NCBI GenBank assembly: GCA_937967645.1
Contig: CALBTT010000034.1
Span: 1-64,000, forward strand
DNA: 64,000 nt
Direction: 5' to 3'
Origin: an uncultured Zoogloea sp.
GTDB taxonomy: Bacteria > Pseudomonadota > Gammaproteobacteria > Burkholderiales > Rhodocyclaceae
Below, in pieces: positions 51,838 through 59,632 of the stretch. The stretch's first letter is position 1. Every line of letters starts with the position of its first letter. Below the pieces are notes generated by a model. The model saw nothing but the letters and a program-made list of their open reading frames with translations, was not told the origin of the DNA and did not search any database. A program made the position numbers and the translations under genes.

Positions 51838-52032
51838 TGTCCTTTGTACCTGAGAGATTGCAGGCTCCTCGCGGAAGGCTGCGTGCCCCTTCGGTGGATG
51901 CGGCCGACGCACGTTGGGCGGGCGGCATCACTCTCCAGATTGTTGTTTCGTCGGCGGTCCTTTTGCCTGAGCGGTTCCGGGGGTTGCGCCTTCGGCGGCT
52001 CGCGGATGGATCTTCACGCGAACACTCTCCCA
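51838..52032 (-). promoter_or_regulatory. Tandem glycine riboswitch
   Basis: Two glycine aptamers in series on the minus strand. The first (about 52031–51956) has GGGAGAGTGTT, a GCCGCCGAAGG core and CCGCTCAGGCAAAAGGACC. The second (about 51937–51838) has GGAGAGTGATGCC, CCACCGAAGGGG and CAATCTCTCAGGTACAAAGGACAG. These are the family's hallmark paired segments and conserved joining sequences, separated by a short linker. It lies directly before gcvT. Glycine riboswitches on gcv operons are normally ON switches that induce glycine degradation. Confidence 0.93.
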
Positions 52033-52045
52033 CACGACGGCGCGC

Positions 52046-52074
52046 ACCTTACCATCGCAGGCGGGGCGGGGCAA
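52046..52074 (-). promoter_or_regulatory. Promoter of the gcv operon
   Basis: On the minus strand, TTGCCC (52074–52069), a 17-nt spacer and an extended -10 TGGTAAGGT (52054–52046). The start would be near 52039, a few nucleotides before the first riboswitch stem, which is where the leader RNA should begin. Confidence 0.5.
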
Positions 52075-52079
52075 GGGTC

Positions 52080-52088
52080 TGTTACACT
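52080..52088 (+). promoter_or_regulatory. Extended -10 promoter candidate of the alpha/beta hydrolase gene
   Basis: TGTTACACT (TGn plus a 4/6 -10 box) ends 8 nt before the ATG at 52096, so initiation would fall at about 52095. If used, the mRNA would be essentially leaderless. No Shine-Dalgarno is visible before this ATG, which agrees. The element is immediately beside the divergent gcv promoter. Confidence 0.4.
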
Positions 52089-52095
52089 TGTACGG

Positions 52096-52971
52096 ATGAC
52101 CCCGTCAAGAAGTCGCTTCCTGTCCGTGCGCGGCCTGCGTTATCACCTCCGCGAATGGGGGGAGCAGGGCGCGCCGATGGTGTTCATGCTGCATGGCTGG
52201 ATGGACGTGTCAGCTTCGTTCCAGTTCGTTGTCGACCACCTGCGGTCCGCCTGGCATGTGATCGCGCCGGACTGGCGGGGCTTCGGGCAGACCGAGTGGC
52301 GGGGCGATGCGTACTGGTTCCCCGATTACCTGGCCGACCTGGACTGCATCCTGCAGGCCTGCGCCGGGGACGCGCCGGTGCGCCTGGTGGGCCACAGCAT
52401 GGGTGGCAACGTGGCCTGCCAGTACGCGGGGGTGCGACCTGGCCGCGTGGCGGCGCTGGTGGCGCTGGATGCCTTCGGGCTGGCGGATTCCGATCCGGAA
52501 CAGTCCCCGCTGAGACTGGAAAAATGGTTGCGTGACCTGTCTTCCGACTCCGCCTTCCGGGGCTACCCCGACCGGGCGGCGCTGGTGGAGCGCCTGCGGT
52601 CGGACAATCCGCGCCTGACTCCCGACCGGGCGGCCTTCCTGGCGCTGCATCTCGGGGAGCCGGATGGTCAGGGGGGTATCCGCATGGCGGGCGATCCCGC
52701 CCACCGTCGCGTCAATCCCGTCCTGTATCGACGCGCCGAGCTGATGGCGGCGTGGCGGCGGGTCAGTGCTCCTGTCCTGTGGGTCTCGCCCGAGGGGGAC
52801 GCACTGCGTCGGCGGATGGGGATCACGGACGCGGCGCATCAGGATGCCAAGGCTTGTTTCCGGGATTTCCAGGAATGCCTGCTGCCGGATTGCGGTCATA
52901 ACCTGCATCACGACCAGCCGGGGGAAGTGGCCCGGATCATCGAGACTTTCCTGCTGTCCAAGGAATCATGA
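52096..52971 (+). CDS. Alpha/beta hydrolase
   Basis: A 291-aa alpha/beta-hydrolase fold protein, probably cytoplasmic. Visible elements are the oxyanion region MLHGWMDVSASF, the nucleophile elbow VGHSMGGN (Ser about 101) and the late catalytic His in CGHNLHHDQP. The family includes esterases, epoxide hydrolases and C-C hydrolases; the substrate cannot be deduced. The start at MTPSRSRFLSV is used because the upstream in-frame extension would read through the glycine riboswitch. The PHP phosphoesterase gene overlaps its stop by 4 nt (ATGA). Confidence 0.87.
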   Translation: MTPSRSRFLSVRGLRYHLREWGEQGAPMVFMLHGWMDVSASFQFVVDHLRSAWHVIAPDWRGFGQTEWRGDAYWFPDYLADLDCILQACAGDAPVRLVGHSMGGNVACQYAGVRPGRVAALVALDAFGLADSDPEQSPLRLEKWLRDLSSDSAFRGYPDRAALVERLRSDNPRLTPDRAAFLALHLGEPDGQGGIRMAGDPAHRRVNPVLYRRAELMAAWRRVSAPVLWVSPEGDALRRRMGITDAAHQDAKACFRDFQECLLPDCGHNLHHDQPGEVARIIETFLLSKES

Positions 52972-53807
52972 ACGCTCTGAACGCCGATCTGCATTGTCAT
53001 TCCACGGCCTCCGACGGCACCCTGGCGCCCGCCGAGGTGGTGCGCCGCGCGGTTGCCAACGGGGTCGATCTGCTCGCCCTGACCGACCATGACGAGCTGC
53101 TGGGCCTGCCGGAGGCCGCGGCCACGGCCGCCGAGCTCGGTTTGCGCTTCGTGCCGGGCGTCGAGATTTCGGTATCCTGGCTCGACCAGACCCTGCACAT
53201 CGTCGGTCTGGGCATCGATCCCTCCAACACGGCCCTGATCGAAGGGCTCGCCCAGGTGCGCGGCGGGCGGGATGGGCGTGCCGCGCGGATCGCCGCCGAG
53301 CTGGAACGCATCGGCATCCGCGGTGCGCTGGAGGGGGCCCTGCGCTACGCCGGCAATCCGGCCCTGGTCAGCCGTGCCCACTTTGCCCGCTTCCTGGTCG
53401 AGATCGGGGCTTCGCGGAATGTGCATGATGTCTTCCTGCACTACCTGGCGCGCGGCAAGCCCGGCTATGTCGAGCATGTCTGGGCCACGCTGGAGGAGGC
53501 CCTGGGCTGGATCAAGGGCGCCGGCGGTCTCGCCGTGATCGCTCACCCTGGGCGCTACCGCCTCAGCCATGCCGAGATGGACATTCTCTTCGAGCGTTTT
53601 CGCGAGCTCGGTGGGGATGCGGTCGAGGTGGCCTGCGGTGCCCACGATGGCGGGCAGTTGCTCGCCTTTGCACGGTTGGCCCGCAAGTTTGGCCTGATGG
53701 CCTCGCGGGCTTCCGATTTCCACGGCCCCGAGGACAGCCCCATCGACCTCGGCCGGGCCGACTCCTTGCCGCCCGACCTCACCCCGGTGTGGTCGCGTCT
53801 GAACTAA
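52968..53807 (+). CDS. rnm: PHP-domain phosphoesterase, Rnm/YciV family (5'-3' exoribonuclease type)
   Basis: A 279-aa PHP-domain metal-dependent phosphoesterase. Metal ligands are visible in DLHCHSTASDGTL, LTDHDELLG, PGVEIS, IAHPGRY and SDFHGPED. The family includes E. coli YciV (RNase AM/Rnm), which trims 5' ends of rRNA and degrades short RNAs; length is typical. It is coupled to the preceding hydrolase by ATGA overlap and followed after 22 nt by the YciO-like gene. In E. coli the yciV and yciO genes are also neighbours, which supports the assignment. Confidence 0.87.
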   Translation: MNALNADLHCHSTASDGTLAPAEVVRRAVANGVDLLALTDHDELLGLPEAAATAAELGLRFVPGVEISVSWLDQTLHIVGLGIDPSNTALIEGLAQVRGGRDGRAARIAAELERIGIRGALEGALRYAGNPALVSRAHFARFLVEIGASRNVHDVFLHYLARGKPGYVEHVWATLEEALGWIKGAGGLAVIAHPGRYRLSHAEMDILFERFRELGGDAVEVACGAHDGGQLLAFARLARKFGLMASRASDFHGPEDSPIDLGRADSLPPDLTPVWSRLN

Positions 53808-53829
53808 GTCTTCCTGTATCCCTGATCAC

Positions 53830-54453
53830 ATGGCCCAGTACTTCTCCCTCCATCCGGAGCAACCCCAGCTCCGTCTCATCAAGCAGGCCGCGCAGATCAT
53901 GCGCGATGGCGGCCTGGTGGCCTTCCCGACCGATTCGGCCTACGCCCTTGGCGGGCATACCGGCGACAACCCCTTGCTGGCACGCATCCGCCGCATCCGC
54001 GGGGTCGATGAGCGGCATCACTTCACGCTGCTGTGCCGGGACCTGTCCGATATCGCCACCTACGCGCGGGTCGATAACAGCCAGTTCCGCCTGTTGAAAG
54101 CCACGACGCCCGGCCCCTACACCTTCATCCTCGAAGGTACCAAGGAGTTGCCGCGGCGCCTGCTTCATCCCAAGCGCAAGACCATCGGCCTGCGTATTCC
54201 CGATCACCCCCTGGTGTCGGCGCTGCTGGCCGAGCTGGGTGAGCCGATGCTCAGCTCCACGCTGCTGTTGCCGGGCGAGGAGTATCCGCTGACCGACCCG
54301 GAGGAGATCCGTGACCGCCTCGAGAAGGAGGTGGATCTGGTGATCGAGGCGGGGGGCTGTCGCGGTGAGGCGACCACGGTGATCGACCTGACCAGCGGCT
54401 CGCCCGAGCTCGTTCGCGAGGGCATGGGCAGCCTGGCGCCCTTCGGCCTGTGA
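53830..54453 (+). CDS. yciO: YciO/TsaC/Sua5-family protein
   Basis: A 207-aa protein of the Sua5/YciO/YrdC superfamily, which binds RNA/nucleotide and threonylcarbamoyl-AMP. Typical segments are GGLVAFPTDSAYALGGHTG, RGVDERHHFTLLCRDLSDI, GPYTFILEGTKELPRR and TIGLRIPDHP. It resembles YciO rather than TsaC: the YciO-type lysine/arginine pattern is present and the neighbour is the YciV-like gene. The automatic name L-threonylcarbamoyladenylate synthase may over-state its role in t6A synthesis. Confidence 0.87.
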   Translation: MAQYFSLHPEQPQLRLIKQAAQIMRDGGLVAFPTDSAYALGGHTGDNPLLARIRRIRGVDERHHFTLLCRDLSDIATYARVDNSQFRLLKATTPGPYTFILEGTKELPRRLLHPKRKTIGLRIPDHPLVSALLAELGEPMLSSTLLLPGEEYPLTDPEEIRDRLEKEVDLVIEAGGCRGEATTVIDLTSGSPELVREGMGSLAPFGL

Positions 54454-54505
54454 GCTGCGCATGCCGGCCGGTCGCCATGCCTGTCGGGGAGCGCAGGGCC
54501 ACGTC

Positions 54506-54514
54506 TGTTAGAAT
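54506..54514 (+). promoter_or_regulatory. Extended -10 promoter of the M50 protease gene
   Basis: TGTTAGAAT is a good extended -10 (TGn plus TAGAAT, 5/6). Initiation near 54521 means the in-frame TTG at 54524 is too close to the 5' end to be the start, supporting the ATG at 54539. Confidence 0.5.
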
Positions 54515-54538
54515 CGCGCCCCTTTGCTGATCGAGACC

Positions 54539-55198
54539 ATGCAGGAACTCATCGTCACCCTGACCATCTGGGCGCTGCCCGTGCTGTTTGCCATCACCCT
54601 CCATGAGGCGGCACACGGCTATGCGGCGCGCCATTTTGGCGACCCCACCGCCGAGCTCGCCGGGCGGATCAGCCTCAACCCGCTGCGTCACATCGACCCG
54701 ATGGGGACGGTCGTGGTGCCGGGGCTGATCGTCGCCGTGAGCACCCTGGCAGGCGGTTCGCCGATGCTGTTTGGCTGGGCCAAGCCGGTGCCGGTGGATT
54801 TCCGGCGACTGCACAACCCCAAGGCCGACATGCTGTGGGTGGCCGCCGCCGGCCCCTTCGCCAACCTGGTGATGGCCTTCGGCTGGGCGCTGCTGTTCCG
54901 CTTTGCACTGCTGTCGCCCGAGAACGTCTATGCGCTGCCGATGGCCAAGATGGCTGACGCGGGCATGCAGATCAACGCGGTGCTGCTGTTCCTCAACCTG
55001 TTTCCCCTGCCGCCCCTCGACGGTGGCCGCATTGCGGTGAGCCTCCTGCCTTCCGGCCCGGCCTACAAGTTCGCCCAGATCGAACCCTATGGCTTTCCGA
55101 TCCTGCTGGTTTTGCTGTTCACCGGTATCCTTGGCGACATTCTTGGCCCCTTGGTGGCCATTTTCCGTTTCGCTCTCGCAACCTTCATTGGACTTTGA
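54539..55198 (+). CDS. Site-2 protease family (M50) membrane metalloprotease
   Basis: A 219-aa polytopic protein with about five to six transmembrane helices. The zinc-binding HExxH is in TLHEAAHGYAA (first helix) and the second motif is NLFPLPPLDGGR. The short form without PDZ domains is distinct from RseP and is a widespread intramembrane protease of unknown substrate. Its gene is commonly found directly before trpS and scpA in betaproteobacteria, as here; trpS begins 6 nt after its stop. Confidence 0.9.
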   Translation: MQELIVTLTIWALPVLFAITLHEAAHGYAARHFGDPTAELAGRISLNPLRHIDPMGTVVVPGLIVAVSTLAGGSPMLFGWAKPVPVDFRRLHNPKADMLWVAAAGPFANLVMAFGWALLFRFALLSPENVYALPMAKMADAGMQINAVLLFLNLFPLPPLDGGRIAVSLLPSGPAYKFAQIEPYGFPILLVLLFTGILGDILGPLVAIFRFALATFIGL

Positions 55199-55204
55199 TT
55201 ACCC

Positions 55205-56407
55205 ATGTTCGCTGAACGTGTCCTCTCCGGCATGCGCCCCACCGGGCGCCTCCACCTCGGTCATTACCACGGTGTCCTCAAGAACTGGGTCAAGCTGCAG
55301 GCCGAATACCCCTGCCTTTTCTTTGTGGCTGACTGGCATGCCCTGACCACCGACTACGACAACCCCAAGGGAATCGAGAACAGTGTCTGGGACATGGTGG
55401 TGGACTGGCTGGCCGCGGGCGTCGATCCGTCGCAGGCCACCATCTTCATCCAGTCGCGGGTGCCCGAGCACGCCGAACTGCACCTGCTGATGTCCATGAT
55501 GACCCCCCTCGGCTGGCTCGAGCGGGTGCCGACCTACAAGGACCAGCAGGAGAAGCTGGCCAGCAAGGATCTGTCCACCTACGGCTTCCTGGGTTACCCG
55601 CTGCTGATGAGCGCGGACATCCTGATCTACCGTGCCGACAAGGTGCCGGTGGGTGAGGACCAGCTGCCCCACGTGGAGTTCACCCGTGAGCTGGCGCGGC
55701 GTTTCAACCACATGTACGGACGCGAGCCGGGCTTCGAGGAGAAGGCCAAGGAAGCGATCAAGAAGCTCGGTTCCAAGCGCGCCCGGCTGTACGAGGAGTT
55801 CCGCACTCGCTTCCAGCAGAACGGCGACGACGAGGGGTTGGCCCTTGGCAAGGCGCTGCTCGAGGAAGCCCAGAGCCTGTCCCATGGCGACCGGGAGCGT
55901 CTGTATGGCTACCTCGAGGGCGGCGGCAAGATGATCCTGGTGGAGCCGGGTGCGCTGCTCACCGAGGCCTCCCGCATGCCGGGCCTCGATGGTCAGAAGA
56001 TGTCCAAGTCCTACGGCAACACCATCTTCCTGCGTGAGGAGGCCGAGCCTCTCGCCAAGAAGATCCGCACCATGCAGACCGACCCGGCCCGGGTGCGTCG
56101 TACCGATGCGGGCGACCCCGAGCGCTGCCCGGTGTGGCAGTTCCATGTGATCTATTCCGATGAAGGCACGCGCAACTGGGTGACCCAGGGCTGCAAGAGT
56201 GCCGGCATCGGCTGTCTCGAATGCAAGCAGCCGGTGATCGATGCGGTGCTCAAGGAGCAGGAGATCATGCGCGAGCGGGCCCAGCCCTACCTCGACGATC
56301 CGTCCTTGGTGCGCAGCATCGTTGCCGACGGTTGTGACAAGGCCCGCAAGCTGGCCCAGGAAACCATGCGCGAAGTTCGCGACGCCATGGGGCTGAGTTA
56401 CAGCTGA
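55205..56407 (+). CDS. trpS: Tryptophan–tRNA ligase
   Basis: A 400-aa class I aminoacyl-tRNA synthetase. The HIGH-equivalent is TGRLHLGHYHG near residue 12–22 and KMSKS is intact in GQKMSKSYGN (about 263). It is longer than the typical ~335-aa TrpRS because of an insertion ahead of KMSKS (about residues 190–245) and an extended C-terminal part containing CKSAGIGCLECK, a form common in betaproteobacteria. It lies in a conserved unit with the M50 protease upstream and scpAB downstream. Confidence 0.95.
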   Translation: MFAERVLSGMRPTGRLHLGHYHGVLKNWVKLQAEYPCLFFVADWHALTTDYDNPKGIENSVWDMVVDWLAAGVDPSQATIFIQSRVPEHAELHLLMSMMTPLGWLERVPTYKDQQEKLASKDLSTYGFLGYPLLMSADILIYRADKVPVGEDQLPHVEFTRELARRFNHMYGREPGFEEKAKEAIKKLGSKRARLYEEFRTRFQQNGDDEGLALGKALLEEAQSLSHGDRERLYGYLEGGGKMILVEPGALLTEASRMPGLDGQKMSKSYGNTIFLREEAEPLAKKIRTMQTDPARVRRTDAGDPERCPVWQFHVIYSDEGTRNWVTQGCKSAGIGCLECKQPVIDAVLKEQEIMRERAQPYLDDPSLVRSIVADGCDKARKLAQETMREVRDAMGLSYS

Positions 56408-56486
56408 TGGCGTGGTCGGAGCCGGGGCGTGGCATTTCGCCTTGGAGGCGTGAAGGCGGCGTGTTAACCTCGCGGTTGATTCGGCG

Positions 56487-57320
56487 ATGGTGACGGCCGC
56501 CCTCGACCTGGCTCCGCCCGCCGAGCCGATCGAAGTGGTGGTAGGCCGGATGTACGGCCAGCCCATCTTCGATCTGCCCAAGGATCTGTACATTCCACCG
56601 GATGCGCTGGAGGTCATTCTTGAGGCTTTTGAGGGTCCCCTCGACCTACTGCTTTATCTGATCCGCAAGGCCAACGTCAACGTCCTGGATATACCCATGG
56701 TGCCGCTCACGGCTCAGTATCTTGAGTACGTGGAGGCCATGCGTACCCACAACCTTGAGCTGGCAGCCGATTACCTCCTGATGGCGGCGACGCTGCTGGA
56801 GATCAAGTCCCGGCTGCTGCTGCCGAGGCCGCCGCGGGAGGATGAAGCAGAAGACCTGGACCCCCGGGCCGAGCTGGTGCGGCGCCTGCTCGAGTATGAG
56901 CAGGTCAAGCTGGCGGCCATGCGTCTTGATGAACTTCCGCGCGTCGGGCGGGATTTCGAGTGGGTAGGCGTGTTTGTCGCGGAGAAGGTGGTGCAGCGCC
57001 TCCCGGAGGTCAGCCTGCATGATCTGCAGCTGGCGTGGCTGAAGATTGCCCGTCAGGCTCGCCTGAAGCGCCATCACACCATCCAGCGTGAGGAGCTGTC
57101 GGTGCGCGAGCACATGACCCTGATCCTGCGCAAGCTGAAAGACGACGCATTTGTCGTGTTCGAGTCGCTCTTCGATCCGGAGCTGGGCGTGCCCAGCCTG
57201 GTGGTGAGTTTCCTGGCCACCCTGGAGCTGGTCAAGGAGCGGCTTGTTGTTGTGACCCAGAACGAGGCCTTTGCCCCAATCTATGTAAAGCGTGCCGATG
57301 GACCTGCAGGAGACGCCTGA
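56487..57320 (+). CDS. scpA: Segregation and condensation protein A
   Basis: A 277-aa kleisin subunit of the SMC-ScpAB condensin complex. Core signatures are FEGPLDLLLYLIRKANVNVLDIPMVPLTAQYLEY and LEIKSRLLLPRP, with a C-terminal winged-helix region (LVVSFLATLELVKERLVVVTQ). An N-terminal extension of about 40 residues precedes the core. The scpB gene overlaps its 3' end by 23 nt, consistent with stoichiometric coupled synthesis. smc is not in the window. Confidence 0.94.
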   Translation: MVTAALDLAPPAEPIEVVVGRMYGQPIFDLPKDLYIPPDALEVILEAFEGPLDLLLYLIRKANVNVLDIPMVPLTAQYLEYVEAMRTHNLELAADYLLMAATLLEIKSRLLLPRPPREDEAEDLDPRAELVRRLLEYEQVKLAAMRLDELPRVGRDFEWVGVFVAEKVVQRLPEVSLHDLQLAWLKIARQARLKRHHTIQREELSVREHMTLILRKLKDDAFVVFESLFDPELGVPSLVVSFLATLELVKERLVVVTQNEAFAPIYVKRADGPAGDA

Positions 57321-57873
57321 ATTCTACAAGCGGGTGCTGGAGACGGCCCTGCTCGCAGCCGCCGGGCCCGTCCCGGTGAGCGAACTGCGCCGCCTCTTCG
57401 TTGAGGAGCCTGCGCCTGATCTGGTGCGCCGCCTGTTGCTCGAACTGGTGGATGACTGGCAGGGCAGAGGGGTCGAGCTGATCCAGACTGCCGGTGGCTG
57501 GCGTTTTCAGACCCGCCCTGAGTATCAGGTCTATCTGGACCGCCTGAAGGAAGAGCGGCCGCCCAAGTACTCCCGGGCCGTCCTCGAGACGCTCGCCATC
57601 ATCGCCTATCGGCAGCCGGTGACGCGTGGTGACATCGAAGACATCCGCGGGGTGATGGTATCGACCAACGTATTGAAGACCCTTGAATCGAGGGGCTGGG
57701 TGGATGTGGTAGGGCACCGGGACACCCCCGGCCGGCCCGGCCTCTATGCCACGACACGAAAATTCCTGGAGGATCTCGGGCTGCGTAGCCTGACCGAGTT
57801 GCCTCCGTTGACTGAAATCGAAAGGATCATGGATCTTGTCGACCTCCCAAAAACCGAAGAACCGGCCGTTTAA
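57298..57873 (+). CDS. scpB: Segregation and condensation protein B
   Basis: A 191-aa protein with two winged-helix domains that clamp ScpA in the condensin complex. Conserved segments are LETALLAAAGPVPVSELRRLF, YSRAVLETLAIIAYRQPVTRGDIEDIRGV and LESRGWVDVVGHRDTPGRPGLYATT. The ATG at 57298 is preferred; a GTG two codons earlier is possible. Its start lies inside scpA, and rluB starts inside its own 3' end (38-nt overlap), so the three are compactly linked. Confidence 0.94.
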   Translation: MDLQETPEFYKRVLETALLAAAGPVPVSELRRLFVEEPAPDLVRRLLLELVDDWQGRGVELIQTAGGWRFQTRPEYQVYLDRLKEERPPKYSRAVLETLAIIAYRQPVTRGDIEDIRGVMVSTNVLKTLESRGWVDVVGHRDTPGRPGLYATTRKFLEDLGLRSLTELPPLTEIERIMDLVDLPKTEEPAV

Positions 57874-58990
57874 GGCCAAGCCCGGCCGTTCGGCCCCCGA
57901 GTCGGGGCGCCCTGGCGCCTCGGCCTCCCGTGGTGGTCGCCAGGGGCGGGGCCGACAGCAGGAGGCGGACGGCAACCGCCCCGAGCGTCCCGCCAGAGGG
58001 GGCGAGGAGGGGCGTCAGCCGCGCAGCAATGCGTCGGCCATCGGCCTGTCAGACCTGCGCGGTGGCAAGGGCGGCTGGCGTACGCGCAAGCCCCAGGGCA
58101 TCGTCGGGCCGGATGGCGGTTATCCGCTGGCCAGCAGTGAACTCCTGCCTCCCGCCGAAGGCGAGCGCCCTCGCAGACCGTCGGATGCGACCTATACCGA
58201 GCCGCAGCGCCTGCATAAGGTGCTGGCGGCGGCAGGCATCGGTTCCCGTCGTGAGATCGAGGAATGGATCGTCGCCGGCCGGATCTCGGTCAATGGCGAG
58301 CCTGCCGATGTGGGGCAGAAGGTCGGGCCGGGTGATCGCGTGCGGGTCAATGGCAAGCTCATGCCCATCCGTTTCGCGCCGCGCATCCCGCGGGTGATCC
58401 TCTATCACAAGCCCGAAGGTGAAATCGTGTCCCGGGACGATCCGGACGGCCGTCCCACCGTGTTCGACCGGCTGCCCAATCTCCGCAAGGGCCGCTGGAT
58501 CGCAGTCGGCCGGCTGGACTTCAACACGTCCGGCCTGCTGCTCTTTGTGAACGACGGTGACCTGGCCAACAAGCTGATGCATCCCCGGTACGAGCTCGAT
58601 CGGGAGTACGCGGTGCGCATCCTCGGTCAGCTCGACGAGGCGCAGCGCGAGGCCTTGCTCAAGGGCATCGAGCTGGAGGATGGTCCGGCGCGTTTCAACA
58701 CCCTGCTGGACGCGGGTGGCGAAGGGGCGAACCACTGGTATCGGGTGACTCTGTCCGAAGGGCGTAACCGCGAAGTGCGGCGCATGTTCGAGGCGCTGGG
58801 CCTTACCGTCAGTCGCCTGATGCGCGTCCGCTACGGGCCGGTGGTCCTTCCGTCGCGCCTGAAGCGGGGCATGTGGGAGGATATGCCGGTGGAGCAGGTG
58901 TGTTCCCTCGCGGGGCTTCCCAAGCCGGATGTGCAGGGCGGCAAGCCCAAGCGACCGGCCCGTCAGCCACGTCGCCAGCCCGGATTCTAA
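57836..58990 (+). CDS. rluB: 23S rRNA pseudouridine(2605) synthase RluB
   Basis: A 384-aa RsuA-family pseudouridine synthase. A low-complexity basic N-terminal extension (about 120 residues rich in Gly/Arg/Pro) precedes the S4 RNA-binding domain (RLHKVLAAAGIGSRREIEEWI). The catalytic domain has its active-site Asp in AVGRLDFNTSGLLLF (about residue 225), plus GRNREVRRMFEALG. A basic C-terminal tail follows. The start is TTG with AAGGA 9 nt upstream, inside scpB. RluB modifies position 2605 of 23S rRNA. Confidence 0.92.
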   Translation: MSTSQKPKNRPFKAKPGRSAPESGRPGASASRGGRQGRGRQQEADGNRPERPARGGEEGRQPRSNASAIGLSDLRGGKGGWRTRKPQGIVGPDGGYPLASSELLPPAEGERPRRPSDATYTEPQRLHKVLAAAGIGSRREIEEWIVAGRISVNGEPADVGQKVGPGDRVRVNGKLMPIRFAPRIPRVILYHKPEGEIVSRDDPDGRPTVFDRLPNLRKGRWIAVGRLDFNTSGLLLFVNDGDLANKLMHPRYELDREYAVRILGQLDEAQREALLKGIELEDGPARFNTLLDAGGEGANHWYRVTLSEGRNREVRRMFEALGLTVSRLMRVRYGPVVLPSRLKRGMWEDMPVEQVCSLAGLPKPDVQGGKPKRPARQPRRQPGF

Positions 58991-59011
58991 GGGGTTTGTG
59001 TTATAGGCAAA

Positions 59012-59040
59012 TTGCGCCCGCCTCGGCGGGCTGCTATAAT
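59012..59040 (+). promoter_or_regulatory. Strong sigma-70 promoter of the rimP-nusA-infB operon
   Basis: TTGCGC (59012–59017), a 17-nt spacer and a perfect extended -10 TGCTATAAT (59032–59040). This is the best promoter in the window. The spacer holds a 7-bp inverted repeat (GCCCGCC/GGCGGGC, 59016–59031) that overlaps the -35 box and could be an operator or the tail of rluB termination. Initiation is expected near 59047. Confidence 0.75.
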
Positions 59041-59046
59041 CAGCGT

Positions 59047-59154
59047 GTTTTATCGGTTCCGAGAGCAAGCTGCGCGGTTTAAAAGCCGTGTGGTCCGCTG
59101 GAACCGACATCCGGTCGAATTAAACAGGGATGGGCGTTTCGCCCATTTTTCATT
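59047..59154 (+). ncRNA. Structured leader or small RNA upstream of rimP, ending in a terminator
   Basis: From the predicted start, about 105 nt of non-coding sequence ends in an intrinsic terminator before rimP. An outer stem pairs CGGTTCC (59054–59060) with GGAACCG (59100–59106) and encloses a smaller hairpin (CGCGG with CCGTG, A-rich loop). The layout fits either an attenuated leader of rimP-nusA-infB or an independent small RNA. I do not recognise it as a tRNA or a named riboswitch. E. coli has a tRNA gene (metY) at this place. Confidence 0.5.
59130..59154 (+). terminator. Rho-independent terminator in the rimP leader
   Basis: A perfect 7-bp stem (ATGGGCG with CGCCCAT) and a TTT loop, followed by TTTTCATTT, located about 30 nt before the rimP ATG. 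It must be read through for operon expression, so it is either an attenuator or the end of a small RNA. Confidence 0.75.
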
Positions 59155-59182
59155 TGTGGGCTAGGAATTTGCAGGGTAGTCA

Positions 59183-59611
59183 ATGGATTTGCTGAAACTG
59201 ATCGAGCAGACTGCGGAAGGCCTCGGGTATGAACTCGTGGATTTCGAAACTTCGCCCCGTGGGCGGCTGATGCGGATCTTTATCGATTCGCCTGATGGCA
59301 TCACGGTAGACGACTGCGCAACGGTCAGTAACCAGCTGACGCGGATCTTCGAGGTTGAGAATGTCGACTACGACCGCCTCGAGGTGTCTTCGCCTGGTCT
59401 CGATCGGCCGCTCAAGAAGCCTGCTGATTTCGAGCGCTTTGCTGGTCAGGATATCCAGGTCCGCCTTCGCATGCCGATCGCCAATCAGCGCAATTTTGCC
59501 GGGGTCCTGCAAGGTCTGAAGGAAGGCATGGTGACCCTGGAGACGGAAAAGGGATCGATGGAGATCCCGTTTGAAGAAATCGAGAAGGCCCGCCTGGTTC
59601 CCAGGTTTTAA
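59183..59611 (+). CDS. rimP: Ribosome maturation factor RimP
   Basis: A 142-aa two-domain protein needed for 30S subunit maturation. Family features are LGYELVDFETSPRGRLMRIFID, DDCATVSNQLTRIFEVE and EVSSPGLDRPLKKPADFERF. First gene of the conserved rimP-nusA-infB-rbfA operon; nusA follows after 21 nt. Confidence 0.96.
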   Translation: MDLLKLIEQTAEGLGYELVDFETSPRGRLMRIFIDSPDGITVDDCATVSNQLTRIFEVENVDYDRLEVSSPGLDRPLKKPADFERFAGQDIQVRLRMPIANQRNFAGVLQGLKEGMVTLETEKGSMEIPFEEIEKARLVPRF

Positions 59612-59632
59612 GGGATTTGGAGGTTTGCAGGT

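Noticed and set aside
51844..52095. In-frame 5' extension of the alpha/beta hydrolase
   Set aside because: It would translate the complement of the glycine riboswitch; the conserved protein begins at 52096.
59041..59154. A tRNA gene in the rimP leader, as in E. coli metY
   Set aside because: The stems do not form a cloverleaf and there is no TTCGA T-loop or CCA-type acceptor end.
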